Source of the DNA: Pinus tabuliformis
Lineage: Eukaryota; Streptophyta; Pinopsida; Pinales; Pinaceae
DNA length: 64,000 bases
Assembly (NCBI GenBank): GCA_031772625.1
Contig: CM062817.1
Coordinates: 946,428,327-946,492,326, forward strand
Reading direction: 5' to 3'
Under the pieces are notes generated by a model. That model made no database searches, was not told the origin of the DNA, and saw only the letters and a program-made list of their open reading frames with translations. The translations under genes were made by a program, and so were the position numbers. The number at the start of each line of letters is the position of its first letter. Positions within the stretch are counted from its first letter, which is position 1. Positions 47,715 through 58,325 of the stretch are shown here, in pieces.

Positions 47715-50621
47715 CTAGATAAAACTAACCCTTACAATAGTTTAGAGAACGATATTTCTAGCCTAAGGAATGAGGGTAATATCCTTTTAATAGGTGACTT
47801 CAATGCTCGAACTTCAAACAACCAAGCTATTATTTTAAGCAATCGTTCCAACCCTAATCCTCTTTGGTTAGACGAAGACCCTACCCTGGCTAGTAGGTAC
47901 AAAAGGAGCTCTGAAGACCTCAGGGAAAATTTGTTTGGGTCAGAGCTAGTCAAGCTCTGTAGTGCTCAGGATCTCATAATTTGCAACGGTCTAAAAAAGT
48001 GGCCCAATTCCAGCAAGATGACCTGCATCCATGGACTTGGTAGCAGCGTGGTAGACTACGTTATTTCCGATCTTCCATTATACAACGAAATGATAAACTT
48101 TGACATCTTAAACGACCACGAGCCTGACTCCGATCATAGGCCTTTACTTATAACCCTCAATTTTGTCATGCATAGAGTTCCCATAGAAAATAATACTTAC
48201 AACCAAAAGAACTTAATATTTGATAAAAATGAAAAGGACCTCTTTCTAAATGAATTAAAAACTAATTTGCCTCCTTTATCTAGTATAGACAACATAGAAG
48301 ACCTATATCATAATTTTACTACAACCCTCTCATATTCTATTAAAAGGTTCTCAATTGAAGTCTCAAATAATAAAAGAAATAGCAAAACCAATCCTTGGTA
48401 TGACAAAGATTGTAAAAATGCGAGGAGAGCAATTAAGGAAGCTGTTGATGATTCTCTTAAAATGGACAAGATAAGAATATACAAAGCCCTAATTAAAAGG
48501 AAAAAGAGGCAGTACATTCGTCAAAGACAGGAGAATCTCTTACACCTCTCTAAGGTAGCTCCTAAGAAATTTTGGAGGCAGATTCTGACTAGGAAGACTA
48601 AGGATAATAATAAAATTGCTCTTCACGATTGGAATTCTTATCTTAAAAAGCTTTATGAATCTCCTAATGTCATGGATAATTTGGAAACCCTGCTCACAAC
48701 GAAAGAAGTCTTCTCTTTAGAAGACATTAAGTTTGGGGTTAATCGCCTCGCGAATGGGAAAGCTAAGGACATTGAAGGTTACCAGGCAGAAATCTTAAAA
48801 ATTGGAGGCCCTGTCCTCATCCCCCACATCCACAAGCTTTTCAACCAAGCTGTTAAGCAAGGGTTCCCTAAACCTTGGACTGAGAGCCTCATTATCCCTA
48901 TTTTTAAAAGTGGAGATAAAAATAACCCCTCTAATTATCAGACAATTATGATCAGCCCTCTCTTAGCCAAGTTGTACGGTAGTATTCTGGAAAAAAAGTT
49001 AAGCATATGGCTTGAAAGTGAAGGTAAGCGGGCTAAAGGCCAAGCAGGTTTCAGAAGGCATCACTCAACAACAGACCACCTTGTTACGCTTAGGATCATT
49101 GCGGAGGAATGTCGTAATGATAAATCCAATTTTTTTTGCTGCTTTGTAGACTTTAGAAAGGCTTTCGATACGGTTCCTAGATACAACCTTTGGAATAGGT
49201 TAGAAGAGCTAAAGGTTCCTCTTGAGTTGAGAGCTGCTGCTATAAGGCTATACGAGAATGTAATTGCCAAGCTAAAGAACAATGAGGGGTGGTCAAAAGA
49301 TATTAAGTGTAACATCGGAGTTAAACAAGGTTGCCCCCTCTCCCCTACCCTATTTGGCATTTACATCGATAAGCTTGAAGGTTATTTAGAAGAAGCAGGA
49401 TGTGGTGGCACAATCTTAGCTGGGATAGTCGTTATCCTTCTTCTCTACGCTGACGATATTGTTCTTTTGGCAAGGTGCCCTTCTGATCTTGATAAGCAAC
49501 TCAAGCTTCTTAAGGATTTCTGCTCTACCATGGGTATGACTGTTAACACTGACAAAACAAAAGTTATGATTATCAAATCCAAGAAGGACACTTGCGCTAA
49601 TTTTATGTATGACAATAATAACTTGGAGGAAGTGTATTCTTACAAGTACCTAGGAATTGATATCCATCATAAGCTCAACTGGAACCATAGCATTGAGAAA
49701 AGGATCAATGGGGGATGGAAAGCTTATTTTGGTCTTGAAAATAATTGTAAAACTGCAAACCTCGTAATGTGGGATAAAAATAAGTTCCTCTTTGAAACTT
49801 TAGTCATTCCTGTTATCTTATATGGCTGTGAAGTTTGGGGCTGCAGCATCTCCAGAGAATCATGGAGAAAGATTGAGCAAATCCAGAAGCGTTTTATAAT
49901 TTATAACCTGAAAATTAAAAGTAATACACCCTATCCTATTCTCCTTATAGAAGCAGGTCTTTCTCCTATTGAGAGCCTAGCTATGCTCAGGTTTCTGATG
50001 TACAAGCACAAGCTCAATAACATAGACAATCATAGACTTCCTAAGCTAGCTTTAAATTCCAGCCAAAGCCACCTAAGGCTTAACCGAGGATGGCATAAGG
50101 ACACAAGGGCCTGGTTAAACTATTGGGAGATCAATGAGAATGATGCTTTGCAAAACATAAATAACATTAAAGATATTGTTACTTCTAAGTTCAAAGAAAA
50201 ATTGTGGTGTGAGAAAGATTTAGCGTCTAAAAGAAAATTAAGTTATTATAAGAGGGTCATCAACCCCACCCTTGAAGATCAAAAGTATCTCTCTATTTTA
50301 ACTAGCTCAAAGAAGAAAATTAATATAGCAAAGATTGGAACGAATTCTCATGAGCTCCATAGTGAAACTGGCCATTGGGCAGTTCCTAAAACGCCATGGA
50401 TAGAAAGGATCTGCCATATTTGTGAGAATAGGAGCATCGAGGATGAAAACCACTTCCTCTTAGAGTGCCCTGCATACAACCACATTAGATCTCAATTTCA
50501 CAACCTTTGTTACAATACTGACCTTCCTAGCCTTTTACAATGCCAAAATTATAGTGAACTCGGGAGGCTTCTCTCCAAGCTTTTTGAGCATAGGAATAAA
50601 ATCTTAAATCAAAATAGATAA
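47709..50621 (+). CDS. LINE endonuclease (partial) / reverse transcriptase polyprotein
   Basis: An uninterrupted frame of 970 codons. The first codon is TTG, not ATG, and the frame is open upstream only to 47658, so the true N-terminus was lost by 5' truncation. Residues 1-160 are the C-terminal half of an APE-type endonuclease: GDFNART (29-35), SSVVDYVISD (about 112-121) and SDHRPL (141-146). RT follows: LIIPIFKSGDKN (about 396), GFRRHHSTTDHL (about 445), FVDFRKAFDTV (about 479), GVKQGCPLSPTLF (about 540), LLYADDIVLLA with catalytic YADD at 580-583, and TDKTKVMI (about 615). A CCHC-like C-terminal finger starts at 902 (CHICENRSIEDENHFLLEC). Lack of stops implies recent insertion. The nicking activity would be lost, while the RT motifs look intact. 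Confidence 0.92.
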   Translation: MNLDKTNPYNSLENDISSLRNEGNILLIGDFNARTSNNQAIILSNRSNPNPLWLDEDPTLASRYKRSSEDLRENLFGSELVKLCSAQDLIICNGLKKWPNSSKMTCIHGLGSSVVDYVISDLPLYNEMINFDILNDHEPDSDHRPLLITLNFVMHRVPIENNTYNQKNLIFDKNEKDLFLNELKTNLPPLSSIDNIEDLYHNFTTTLSYSIKRFSIEVSNNKRNSKTNPWYDKDCKNARRAIKEAVDDSLKMDKIRIYKALIKRKKRQYIRQRQENLLHLSKVAPKKFWRQILTRKTKDNNKIALHDWNSYLKKLYESPNVMDNLETLLTTKEVFSLEDIKFGVNRLANGKAKDIEGYQAEILKIGGPVLIPHIHKLFNQAVKQGFPKPWTESLIIPIFKSGDKNNPSNYQTIMISPLLAKLYGSILEKKLSIWLESEGKRAKGQAGFRRHHSTTDHLVTLRIIAEECRNDKSNFFCCFVDFRKAFDTVPRYNLWNRLEELKVPLELRAAAIRLYENVIAKLKNNEGWSKDIKCNIGVKQGCPLSPTLFGIYIDKLEGYLEEAGCGGTILAGIVVILLLYADDIVLLARCPSDLDKQLKLLKDFCSTMGMTVNTDKTKVMIIKSKKDTCANFMYDNNNLEEVYSYKYLGIDIHHKLNWNHSIEKRINGGWKAYFGLENNCKTANLVMWDKNKFLFETLVIPVILYGCEVWGCSISRESWRKIEQIQKRFIIYNLKIKSNTPYPILLIEAGLSPIESLAMLRFLMYKHKLNNIDNHRLPKLALNSSQSHLRLNRGWHKDTRAWLNYWEINENDALQNINNIKDIVTSKFKEKLWCEKDLASKRKLSYYKRVINPTLEDQKYLSILTSSKKKINIAKIGTNSHELHSETGHWAVPKTPWIERICHICENRSIEDENHFLLECPAYNHIRSQFHNLCYNTDLPSLLQCQNYSELGRLLSKLFEHRNKILNQNR

Positions 50622-50690
50622 TTTGTCTTTTTAGGTCCGATAGATCATTATTTAGTCTGAGCTGACGTTAACCATCATCATCATCATCAT
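47709..50690 (+). mobile_element. 5'-truncated non-L1 LINE (RTE-like), young copy
   Basis: The unit has one open frame, a short 3' UTR of about 70 bp and a terminal (CAT)6 run (50673-50690) instead of poly(A). Short 3' UTRs ending in simple trinucleotide repeats are characteristic of RTE-type non-LTR elements. The 5' end is cut inside the endonuclease, and no clear TSD was found. A decayed relative lies at 25080-25735 and 36577-38169 with the same type of 3' end. Clade assignment (RTE, RTEX or CR1-like) needs a tree. Confidence 0.85.
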
Positions 50691-51200
50691 TAATACTCTT
50701 ATTTTTATAATCTTAATTTTAACTTATAATCATTTATAATAAAATATATAATCTTAACTATTAAATCCACTGAATTAAATAAAATAAATAATATTTAAAT
50801 GCAAAATTATATAGGTTGTTCCTAAACTTTAGTCGATTTTCATTTTCAAATTTTACCCTAAAGTTTTACTACTTTTTTATTTTCAAGTTTGTTATTCCAG
50901 TATTAATAAATAGCGGTCCGATTTTATTCCTTATTGATAATTAATTTTTTATTTACTTTTACTTTATAACGTTAAATATTAAACATCTTAAATGCACTCA
51001 ATGTCTTCATACGCTCACCTGAAGATATATTAAGTTTTTATTTAATAAAAAAACAATATTAATATCACATTTTCTTTAGAATAAATTATTATTATTTATA
51101 AATATTTATATTTATATATATAAAATATTCAGTTAATTATATTGAAAATTTTTAATTTAATCTTATATTAAATATATAAAAAAATAATTGTATTGGTAAA

Positions 51201-51262
<62 letters not shown>

Positions 51263-51776
51263 AAAAAAACAATAATAATATATATTAACAAAATATAAAT
51301 ACAATTACAAATAAAATTATGTTGGGAAAAAAAGGAAATAGAAATTTATATATAAATAAAAATATTATAAATAATATCACATAAAAATATAAATATTTTA
51401 ATAATAACAGAAATTGTATTTCTATATATCTGTAATTTTTTATTTCTAATGGGTTCGTATTTATTTTAAGAAAAATATAATTAAAATATTGATTTATCTG
51501 GATATTTAATAAATTTCAAATTTAATTTATTTTTTTAAATATTTACAATATTATTAATAATTAAAATATATATTTATTATTTATAAAATTAATTAATATT
51601 GTGAAATTTTAACATATATAATTTTATATATATATATATATATAATTGTATAATGGAGATCTTTTTTCTTACCTAATATTGTACATAGAATAAACTAAAC
51701 AATTTATTTTTTATACTCTTTAAATTAATTTTATAAAAAATATTATTAGGTAATGAGTTCACAGATATATTTATTG
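50691..51776. other. Very AT-rich spacer with (TA)n tract
   Basis: No gene. A TA dinucleotide run occupies about 51205-51249, followed by TAA repeats. Confidence 0.8.
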
Positions 51777-52060
51777 TTGAGTTACATGATGTAATTTTTT
51801 TTTTTTTAAACTTGACAAATTTCTATTTATCATTTATTTTCCAAAATTTTTTACATCCATTTGTTCAGGGTAGTCACGTACTCGGAGGAAACCAAGTGAC
51901 CACCAATTAGCTTTAAATCCAGTCCAAAATTTAAATAAGTTCAGAGCAATCCATCCACTATTTCTATGTTGATTGTCTCTACTGCTATCTCTAAAGATCA
52001 AAATAAACATGTTTTTATTCATCATCATAATCAAAATTCAAAGCATTCTGGTTCGCTTGA

Positions 52061-52633
52061 TCATTCCTCATCTGAGGATATTACTAGAGCTGGTGCCTTG
52101 GCGCTGGATCCTAGCATCTCGCTTCTCTGTTCCATTTTCCACTTTATTTCTTTCAGGGTCTGTTCAATCCTTCTTAACGCACAATCGTTTTGGTATATTT
52201 GGATCTGTATGGTCTTTATTTCCCTTAGAAGTTCAGCTCGAACTGGGTCCTTCTCCTTTTTGTCTTCTTGTTTTTCGACTTCTTCCCCTTCCATGTGCTC
52301 ACGGTGGAGGGTCATTGCCCGAGCCACTATGTTTTTCATGATCCAATACTGGTGCATGGTTTGTTTGAACATGGATTGTCTTCCATTGGTAGTCCCAGGG
52401 TCTGGAACCATTCTTTCCCATTCGTCCATAGGGAGATCTCAGTACCTAATATTCTCTCTTAGGTCTCTCTCCCAGCTTGCTATCTGATCTCTGACTTCCT
52501 TCGGGTTTCCTTCCATGTAGGCGTCGATAATTGTCATCATTTGTTCTCGTTCTGTCTTCCTGCCTCTTTTCTTTGTTTGACCACTTGTTCCTTCTTCCTT
52601 CTTAGCTACCCTCTTTCCTCTCCTAGGAGCCAT
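52061..52633 (-). pseudogene. L1 third ORF (190 codons, one internal stop)
   Basis: From ATG 52633 the protein starts basic (MAPRRGKRVAKKEEG, then QTKKRGRKTERE). After about 65 codons it meets a single TGA (near 52434) and continues in the same frame with DEWERMVPDPGTTNGRQ and MHQYWIMKNIVARAM. A Lys/Glu-rich helix, a second coiled-coil-like helix (RRIEQTLKEIKWKMEQR) and an acidic SSDEE end follow. Homologous to 39269-39814 at matching length and order. It stands between the ORF2 C-terminal extension and the L1 3' UTR. Plant L1 elements normally end after the ORF2 RNase H, so this ORF is unexpected. The frame is also open upstream to 52747. Confidence 0.65.
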
Positions 52634-53655
52634 TCTGCTTGTAGCTTGGTGATTGTTACTTGTAGTCTTGTGCTCTCTGACTTGTTCTAAGTGCCTTCCT
52701 TGCTCTGATACTAAACCTATCACAAAATCAAAGCATATGTTAGACATATTATTTTGGTTGAAAACATTTTCCCCAGTTTCTTTCTCCTTTTTCCTTCTTG
52801 AACTTCCTTCCTTCTAATTTCCCTCCAGACTGGGTTTGGCTCCATCTCTTTTTATTCCCAGGGTCAGAAGGTAGTGATAGGTTCTTCTCTTATCCCTTCC
52901 CATGCATAAGTTCAACTCCTGCCTTTTTATTCTCCTCACTCTCGGGGACTCACCCTTAGGTAATGGATGGTGACATAAGTATCCCCTGGACCCAGGTTTT
53001 TCAGGCTTTTTTACAGGATTTCTTCTGGTTGCACTCCCACCCCTCCCCCTAGAATGCAATGCCTCCACACTGGAAATCGAGAATTTCCTTTCCTAGCTTT
53101 CTTCTCTCGGATCTTCAGGCCCTTGGCCTTTCATACCTATGGGACTAGATATGATCCAGACTCTAAAGGGGGAACTGCTGAATTTTATCTCAGGGTGGCC
53201 CTCATTCTCATAGGTTTCTAGGCCTTTCCTCTCGCTCTCTCTGTCCTAGGTAGATGTTATCTCTTCGGGACTATTTTCCCCCATTCCACTGGTACTGCTA
53301 AAGGAATTGAAATGAAAATGCTAGATTTGATTGCAAAACCAATTTCCTAGAGTCCTACTGCTCAAACATACAAAGCTATCAGAAGTTAGAGCCAGGGGTA
53401 TTACATACTGACTTGCCAAGCTTCTCCATTCTTCCGCCTTCTGCTTCTTCTCGCTTCCTCCACTTCCTTTCTTGTCACCTCTCCTCGTCTTCTTCTACAT
53501 GCATAATGTCTCTTTCCTATTTTCCTTGAGATTTATCTCTTTTTTGTTCCTGGCGTTTGTCTTTACCGCCAGCTGTCTTGTTTTATTCCCGGCACGGATC
53601 CCTTCCTTCTTGTCTCGGGATGTTGCCCTCATGTCCTATCTACCGTTGTGTCTCA
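52634..53655 (-). other. Inter-ORF region of the L1
   Basis: Between the ORF2 extension and ORF3. Only short, stop-broken frames occur here (for example 53068-52814, Arg/Gly/Pro-rich). Pyrimidine-rich on the plus strand. No domain recognised; probably spacer or a decayed extension. Confidence 0.4.
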
Positions 53656-56600
53656 TTAATTTCTTTCCTCTCTTAGCTGCTCTTGCCATAGTAATTCTGG
53701 TTCTGTTCTGCCACTTGTCGTTATTTCTCTGCCCGCCTTCATTTTCTTTGTCCTGCCCTTTTCTTTGACATTCCTTTCCAGTTCCTCCCCCGTAATCTCG
53801 GGAGGTGTACCTCCTCTTCCCTGCTTCGTCATCCTTCCGATCACCTGTCTACTCCTATCCTGTTCCTCTCCTGTCCTTTCCTGCATTTGTCCTTTTCCCT
53901 CTCCACTCCGGCCATCTCTCTTCGATTTCTCTAGATTTTCGCTCGTATTCCTATCTTTTTCTATGAGTTGTATCAGGTGTGCCATTTCCTCCTTCTGGTT
54001 GAGCTCTACCCCACTTACATCCAGCTACTAGTCTCCATTCCTGCATCCCCAATTCACTAGGCAGTCTGCTGGTTCATTTCCGCTTCTTCTCACATGGGTT
54101 GGTAGTGTGTATGCTATCCTTCTCAGCAATTTTCTTATCTCCTTGACTATCCATGTAGTCTGCCAGCTGCGACTCAGCTTTTTTGCTGGTGTTCCACTCT
54201 GTAGCTATTTAATTATGTCTATAACTAGCTTCGAATCTCCTTCTACCTGGAGTTTTTGGTGCCCCTCTCGTATTTCTATCTCCATCCCCCTTTTCAGCGC
54301 ATGGAATTTTGCTTCGTCGTTCGATGCATTGCCACAGTCCATCGCATATACCCTTAGCGTTCTTCCCCCATCATCTCTAAATATTCCCCCAATGCCTGCC
54401 TCCCTTGGGTTTCCTTTTGCAGCTCCATTGAAATTCAACTTTATGAATCCTTGCTGCAGATTCTTATAGTGACTATTGTCCTCTACTTCTTTGACCTGGT
54501 GTTTCCTTGCAGCCATATCTATTTTGCTTAGTTTTAGTTGCAGACGGTTCAGAATTCGTGTCTCTGTTTGGTCTGCTTTCCAGTCTTCGTCATTCCACTT
54601 CTCTATAATTATGGTCTCTCTTATGTTTTGGATAGTTTGGTTCCATATATCATTCATTGCTCTGCCATCTTCCTTAAAAAATCAACTAGTTCCTTTCTGT
54701 CCATATATTCCATAGGATGAACCCTAGGGAAATATTCCAAGCTCTTTTCAGGACTGCATTTTGGTAAGGTTTACTCCTCCATTTTTCTACCATTAATTTC
54801 ATACTATTTATGTCTCGGTCACTAATTTCGAAGAGTTTCTGGTGGTGTCGCCACAGGATGCTGCTGAATCGGCAAGTGTTAGTGAGGTGTTCCATCATTT
54901 CTTCTTGTTCTTACATAACATGCAGTGTGAGGGGCCTTGCGTCCCCTTCCTTCGTAGCTGGTCCCATGTTAAAGATCGCCCATGGGTCGTAATCCAGGTA
55001 AACAAAGCTATCTTCGACGACATTTTCATTTTCCAAATTCTATCCCATTTTTTTGATTTAGGGTTGCTAGTATTACTTGCTTTTATGTAGTATCCTTCTG
55101 CTATCATAAAAATCCATTTAATTCTTTTTCCCCATCTTATGATGTTCATCCCTTATTTGACCGTTATTCTTCTTGTCACCATCTCCTTTTCATAGTTTTC
55201 CCATTGTTCTGTTTCTGGTGCTTCTTGCCAGTCTTCCTTCTTTTTTCCATTTTCTCCAGTATCCATCCATTTTAGGGAGCTATTAGTTCTAGACTGCATC
55301 TTCCTCCATTTGGGTGGTGAACTGGTGAATTTCTTGGAGTTGAGGTTGCTGGCGAAGTTTCTCTCTTTGTTGCCATGCCTCATCCTAGAAGTTTTCTTTG
55401 TCCCCCTCCCTTATTTCCCAAAAGCTATGTTCTCTTATCAGGTCCCTATTTGATCTTGCTAGGTTCCATATTGTAGAGCCTTTCTTTTCCGATTGGCTTC
55501 TCAATTTTCCTTCTAAAGATCTGGCCATCTCGTATTTTTTCTCCCACAACTTTTTCCACAAGTCTTCTCCTCCTTGTATCCATCTCCACCACAATTTTTC
55601 CCCCATTACATGGTTTAGGATATATGGGTCTCGCAGCCCTAGTCATCCTTCTGTTAATGTTTTACTTAGCCATTTCCAGGATAACATCGCCCACTTTTTA
55701 GTTTTTCTCGTCCCTTGCCATAGGAATTTTTTGAAAATCTCCACCATTTTTTGACATATTGTTTCTGGAATAGCTTGGCTAGTCATTTGGTAGATTGGAA
55801 TGGATTGGAGAACTGATTTGAGGAGGATGATGCAGCTCGAGGTATTCAGAGCCCTGAAAGTCTAGTTGTCCATTTGCTTTTGTATCTTTCCCATCAGGAC
55901 TCCCCGGTTAGCAACTCTTTTTTTCTTTTAACATAGTTGAATGCCTAGGTATTTAGTGGGGAATTTCCCTACTCTAAATCCCACGGTTCTTGTGAGGAAT
56001 GTTTGGGAAGTCATTTGGGTGTTGAAGAAGTAAATTTTCAATTTTTCTTTGTTTATCTCAGTATCTATTGTTCTTGTAAATTCACCGAGGATTTCCATTA
56101 ATTTCTTTGCTTCTTTGAGGTTGGCCTGTCCATAGAACATGACATCATCCACAAATTGTTGATGGGTTAGGGGTAGTTCATCTCCCCACAGTCTGAGTCC
56201 CTTTAGCTGTCTGCTATTCACTTTAGCTTTTATCAGTCTTCCTAGACCATCAGCAGCTATGATGAACAGAAATGGGGATAGTGGATCACCTTGCCTTAGT
56301 CCTCTAGATGGGTTAAAGGCTTCTGAAGGTGTCCCGTTTAGCAGTATGGACATAACTAGAGTAGTTATCATGGACATTACCCACTCTATCCATCTGTCAT
56401 CAAAGCCATAAGCTTTGAGGATTTTCTGGAGATATTCCCAGCTTAGCCTGTCATATGCTTTAGCTAAGTCTAGTTTGATCATCATCCCCTTGTGTTTTGA
56501 GTTCTTCAGTGAATGGATTGCTTCTTGAGCTACTATAATTCCATCCACTATTTGTCTCCCTTTGACAAACCCCGTTTGTTCCTGTGAAATCAGCTCTGGT

Positions 56601-58245
56601 AGTATAGGTTTTAGTCTATTCACCATTATAGTAGCTAAGATTTTGTAAATTACATTACAGAGTGCTATCGGTCTGAATCCTTGTGGTTCCTCAGCCTTTT
56701 CCGTCTTCAGAATCAGGGCGAGGAAGGTAGCATTCAAAGTCGGGTGCATTCTTTTTTGTGCATCTAGATTCTTCCACTGCATTTATAATATCTTGACTCA
56801 TGAAGCTCCATGTGGCTTGGAAGAATTCTGAGGTATATCCATTTGGTCTTGGTGCTTCGTTCTTTGCCATTTCCTTCACTGTCTCTTCTACTTCTGTTTC
56901 TATAATAACCCTTAGGAGTGCCATGTTGTTCTCTATTCACCATTTTGGGTATATATTGGCATATTTTAGCTATATCTTCCTCTCTATTGTTTTGTGTTTC
57001 GGTCAAAATTCCTTTGAAGTGTTGTACCAGCAGGTTCTCCATTTCCTCTCTCTGAGTTATCCTGTTGCCTTGGCTATCCTTTCGAGAGAATATTTTATTT
57101 TGTTGTTTGTGCTGTTGCACAGCCTTATGGAAGAATTTCATATTTCTCTCCCCCTCTTTCAGCCATTGTATTCTAGATTTTTGTCTCCACAATATTTCCT
57201 CTTGTTTTCTTCTTTCCTCTAGCTTGTTTAGTACCATTCCATCTTCCTCTACTAATTCCTCCTTTCTTCCATCTTCTATGAGTTTCTGTTCAATTCCTCT
57301 CATTTCTATCTGAAGTTTTTCTTAGTCTTTTTGAATATTTCCAAATTCCTCTCTATTCCACTTATTTATTTTACCTTTGAGATCTTTTAATCTTAGCTAT
57401 AGAGTGTGCATTTTGTTTCTTCCGTTTATTCCAGTCTCATTCTCCTTCCACCAATTTTCCATTTTTTCTATGAAGGTTGGGTCTCTCAACCAGAATGCCT
57501 CGAACCTGAAGGGTCTATTCTGATTTTGTTGGTTCATGGCGATTTCTAATTTTATGGGCCAATGATCGGACCCCTGGTAGGGTAGGATTGTTGCTTCATA
57601 GAAAATGTCCTTCCCTATGATATGTTCTATTGCAAGGAACCTGTCAAGCTTGGAAGGTATTTGCTTACTCCCACCTCTATGGTTGTTCCATGTGTATTTT
57701 CCATTAATTGTGTGGATGTCTATCATTTTCGGTTCTGATTGTATGTCCTTGAATCTTTCCATGTCTGGTTCTTCTTGTTGCTGTCCGCCTTTCTTTTCAC
57801 CTTTTGAGGTTGTCATATTAAAGTCTCCAGCTATCAGCCACAACTTTTCTTTGTGCAGGTTTCCTAGTTGTTGCAGTTGAAGGAGGAAGCTTCCTCTTTC
57901 CACCGGTATATGGGGTCCATATACTGCCGAAACTAAGAACCATTCTCTATGGCCTATAAGCCAGAACCTCCCGGTGAGTATCCTTTTCATTCCTATCTAG
58001 TAATCTACTATGACTTCTGTAGGGTTCCATAAAATTGCAATCCCCCCCACACTGTATGATGCATCAATTGTCATAAATTCATATGTAGGTTTGATTTTGT
58101 TTAAGATTTCCTCCATTTTCATCCCTGTTATTTTTGTTTCCTGTAACAACATTATTTGGGGTCTCTCTCTTTTTATCCTTTCTGCTAGGTATCTTTGTTT
58201 ACCTTTGTTGTTATGTCCTCGTATATTCCAGAATGTAATTATCAT
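53656..58245 (-). pseudogene. L1 ORF2: endonuclease, RT, zinc finger, RNase H, basic extension
   Basis: Endonuclease 58245-57480: FWNIRG, LLQETK (about 58140), IAGDFNMTT (about 57830) and GSDHWPI (about 57560). RT 56940-55920: FRPIALCNVIYKI, GFVKGRQIVDG, KLDLAKAYDRL, GLRQGDPLSPFLF and the catalytic box FVDDVMF (about 56150). Thumb and connection run to 55400. The zinc finger CMLCKNKKKMMEHLTNTC is near 54920-54860, with FILWNIWTERN (about 54700). RNase H of the archaeal-like plant L1 type, 54440-54060: FNGAAKGNPREAGIG, where the first catalytic Asp reads Asn; NDEAKFHALKRG; VEGDSKLVI; HVRRSGNEPADCL. An Arg/Glu/Gly-rich extension continues in frame to 53656. Frame breaks near 56940, 55390, 54900 and 54660 plus several stops inactivate it. 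Confidence 0.93.
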
Positions 58246-58325
58246 TGGGTGGTTGGATTTGTTTGATGGAATACCGCCGAGAGTGGAACTACTCTTCTAG
58301 TGTTCACTAACATTTCCCCCATAAT

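Noticed and set aside
50622-50720. TSD for the young LINE
   Set aside because: TAATACTC-TTATTTT on the right only loosely resembles the palindromic AT-rich sequence on the left; no confident match.
53472-54031. Plus-strand ORFs rich in Ser, Leu, Phe and Pro
   Set aside because: Antisense shadows of the Lys/Glu/Arg-rich L1 ORF2 extension.
56800-57313. Plus-strand ORFs of 140 and 82 codons
   Set aside because: Antisense shadows of L1 ORF2 between endonuclease and RT.
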